Shown piece by piece: positions 63,852 through 64,000 of a stretch of 64,000 nucleotides of DNA. Numbering within the stretch: the stretch's first letter is position 1; each line of letters opens with the position of its first letter. Source of the stretch: Oscillospiraceae bacterium. Lineage in GTDB: Bacteria; Bacillota; Clostridia; Oscillospirales; Oscillospiraceae. The notes below the pieces were generated by a model. The model saw nothing but the letters and a program-made list of their open reading frames with translations, did not search any database and was not told the origin of the DNA. Position numbers and translations under genes: made by a program. Location: assembly GCA_015067565.1 (NCBI GenBank), contig SVMF01000010.1:31870-95869 (forward strand), read 5' to 3'.

Positions 63852-64000
63852 AAGCCGAATTCGGCTTTTTCTAAATAATGCCGAAAGTAAAGTAATGCCG
63901 ATAAATTAAATTATACCACGTTTTAGAGCATAATTCAAAATAATATTCGGCATTTCTGTTATAATTGAAGGGCATCAATTATAACAGGAGGCATGATTTA
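63849..64000 (+). mobile_element. End of a mobile element that disrupts the polymerase gene
   Basis: From 63849 the sequence changes to AT-rich DNA with a perfect 20-bp palindrome AAAAGCCGAATTCGGCTTTT (63850-63869). Three CGGCAT motifs follow in both orientations (63885-63890 and 63899-63904 on the minus strand; 63948-63953 on the plus). A -10-like TATAAT is at 63960-63965 and AGGAGG at 63986-63991, near ATG 63993, so a plus-strand gene (perhaps a transposase) probably starts at the window edge. The layout recalls IS200/IS605-type hairpin ends; the family is not certain. Confidence 0.6.

Noticed and set aside
58141..64000. A complete integrative element bounded by tRNA-Leu
   Set aside because: No repeat of the tRNA 3' end was seen before 64000, no tyrosine integrase is present, and the far end is outside the window.

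Overview
The window is about 64 kb of a spore-forming, anaerobic Gram-positive chromosome, most like a gut Clostridia / Oscillospiraceae-type bacterium. This is inferred from lexA, spoIIE, spoIVB and a spoVT remnant, HrcA/CIRCE control of groES-groEL, a flavodiiron-rubredoxin protein, selenium-dependent hydroxylase accessory genes, GC-rich codon use, and strong AGGAGG-type ribosome sites. Two perfect parS sites and the parA-parB-serS cluster suggest that the replication origin is not far away. Species cannot be named from sequence reading alone.

Layout. 1-7 kb: an rRNA methyltransferase (cut by the left edge), parS, a radical-SAM protein, lexA, a second parS, parA-parB, a small membrane protein, serS, mscL. 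7-12.6 kb: an ABC exporter fused to a GNAT domain, a peptide deformylase remnant, a mobile repeat, and a serine-recombinase module whose gene runs in frame into the 3' two-thirds of spoVT. 12.9-23 kb: groEL-groES, spoIIE, a CYTH protein, a block of palindromic repeats, a ZIP transporter, trxB, an ECF S-component, and an NfeD/SPFH membrane pair. 23-32 kb (mostly minus strand): a long inverted-repeat element, a Pro/Gln-repeat membrane protein, then a probable operon trpS-tagO-like-wecB-flavodiiron-metG. 32-40 kb: spoIVB, an ArsC/Spx-like protein, selD-yqeB-yqeC with a divergent ModE-like regulator, and a three-gene lipid-type operon (serine palmitoyltransferase-like enzyme, SDR reductase, DegV). 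40-45 kb: a heterodimeric ABC exporter in an operon with a lipoprotein barnase and its barstar. 45-51.6 kb: secA, pgeF, a family-5 solute-binding lipoprotein, a cation diffusion facilitator. 51.8-58 kb: a second heterodimeric ABC exporter, a phosphoglycerate mutase and a lipoprotein with a degenerate transglutaminase-like domain. 58.1-64 kb: tRNA-Leu followed by an accessory region with a small lipoprotein, a SLOG protein, an XRE regulator, a serine recombinase, YolD and a Y-family polymerase that has lost its 5' end at the junction with another mobile element.

The most unusual structures are: (1) a 255-bp repeat in three near-identical copies, each flanked by a perfect 7-bp direct repeat and able to fold into two cloverleaf-like domains, which looks like a recently active non-autonomous mobile element; (2) the serine palmitoyltransferase-like / SDR / DegV operon, a candidate sphingoid-type lipid pathway in a Firmicute; (3) the recombinase-SpoVT in-frame chimera; (4) the membrane-anchored barnase with barstar behind an ABC exporter. 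Everything here comes from reading the sequence and from general knowledge of the families; no database search was run.
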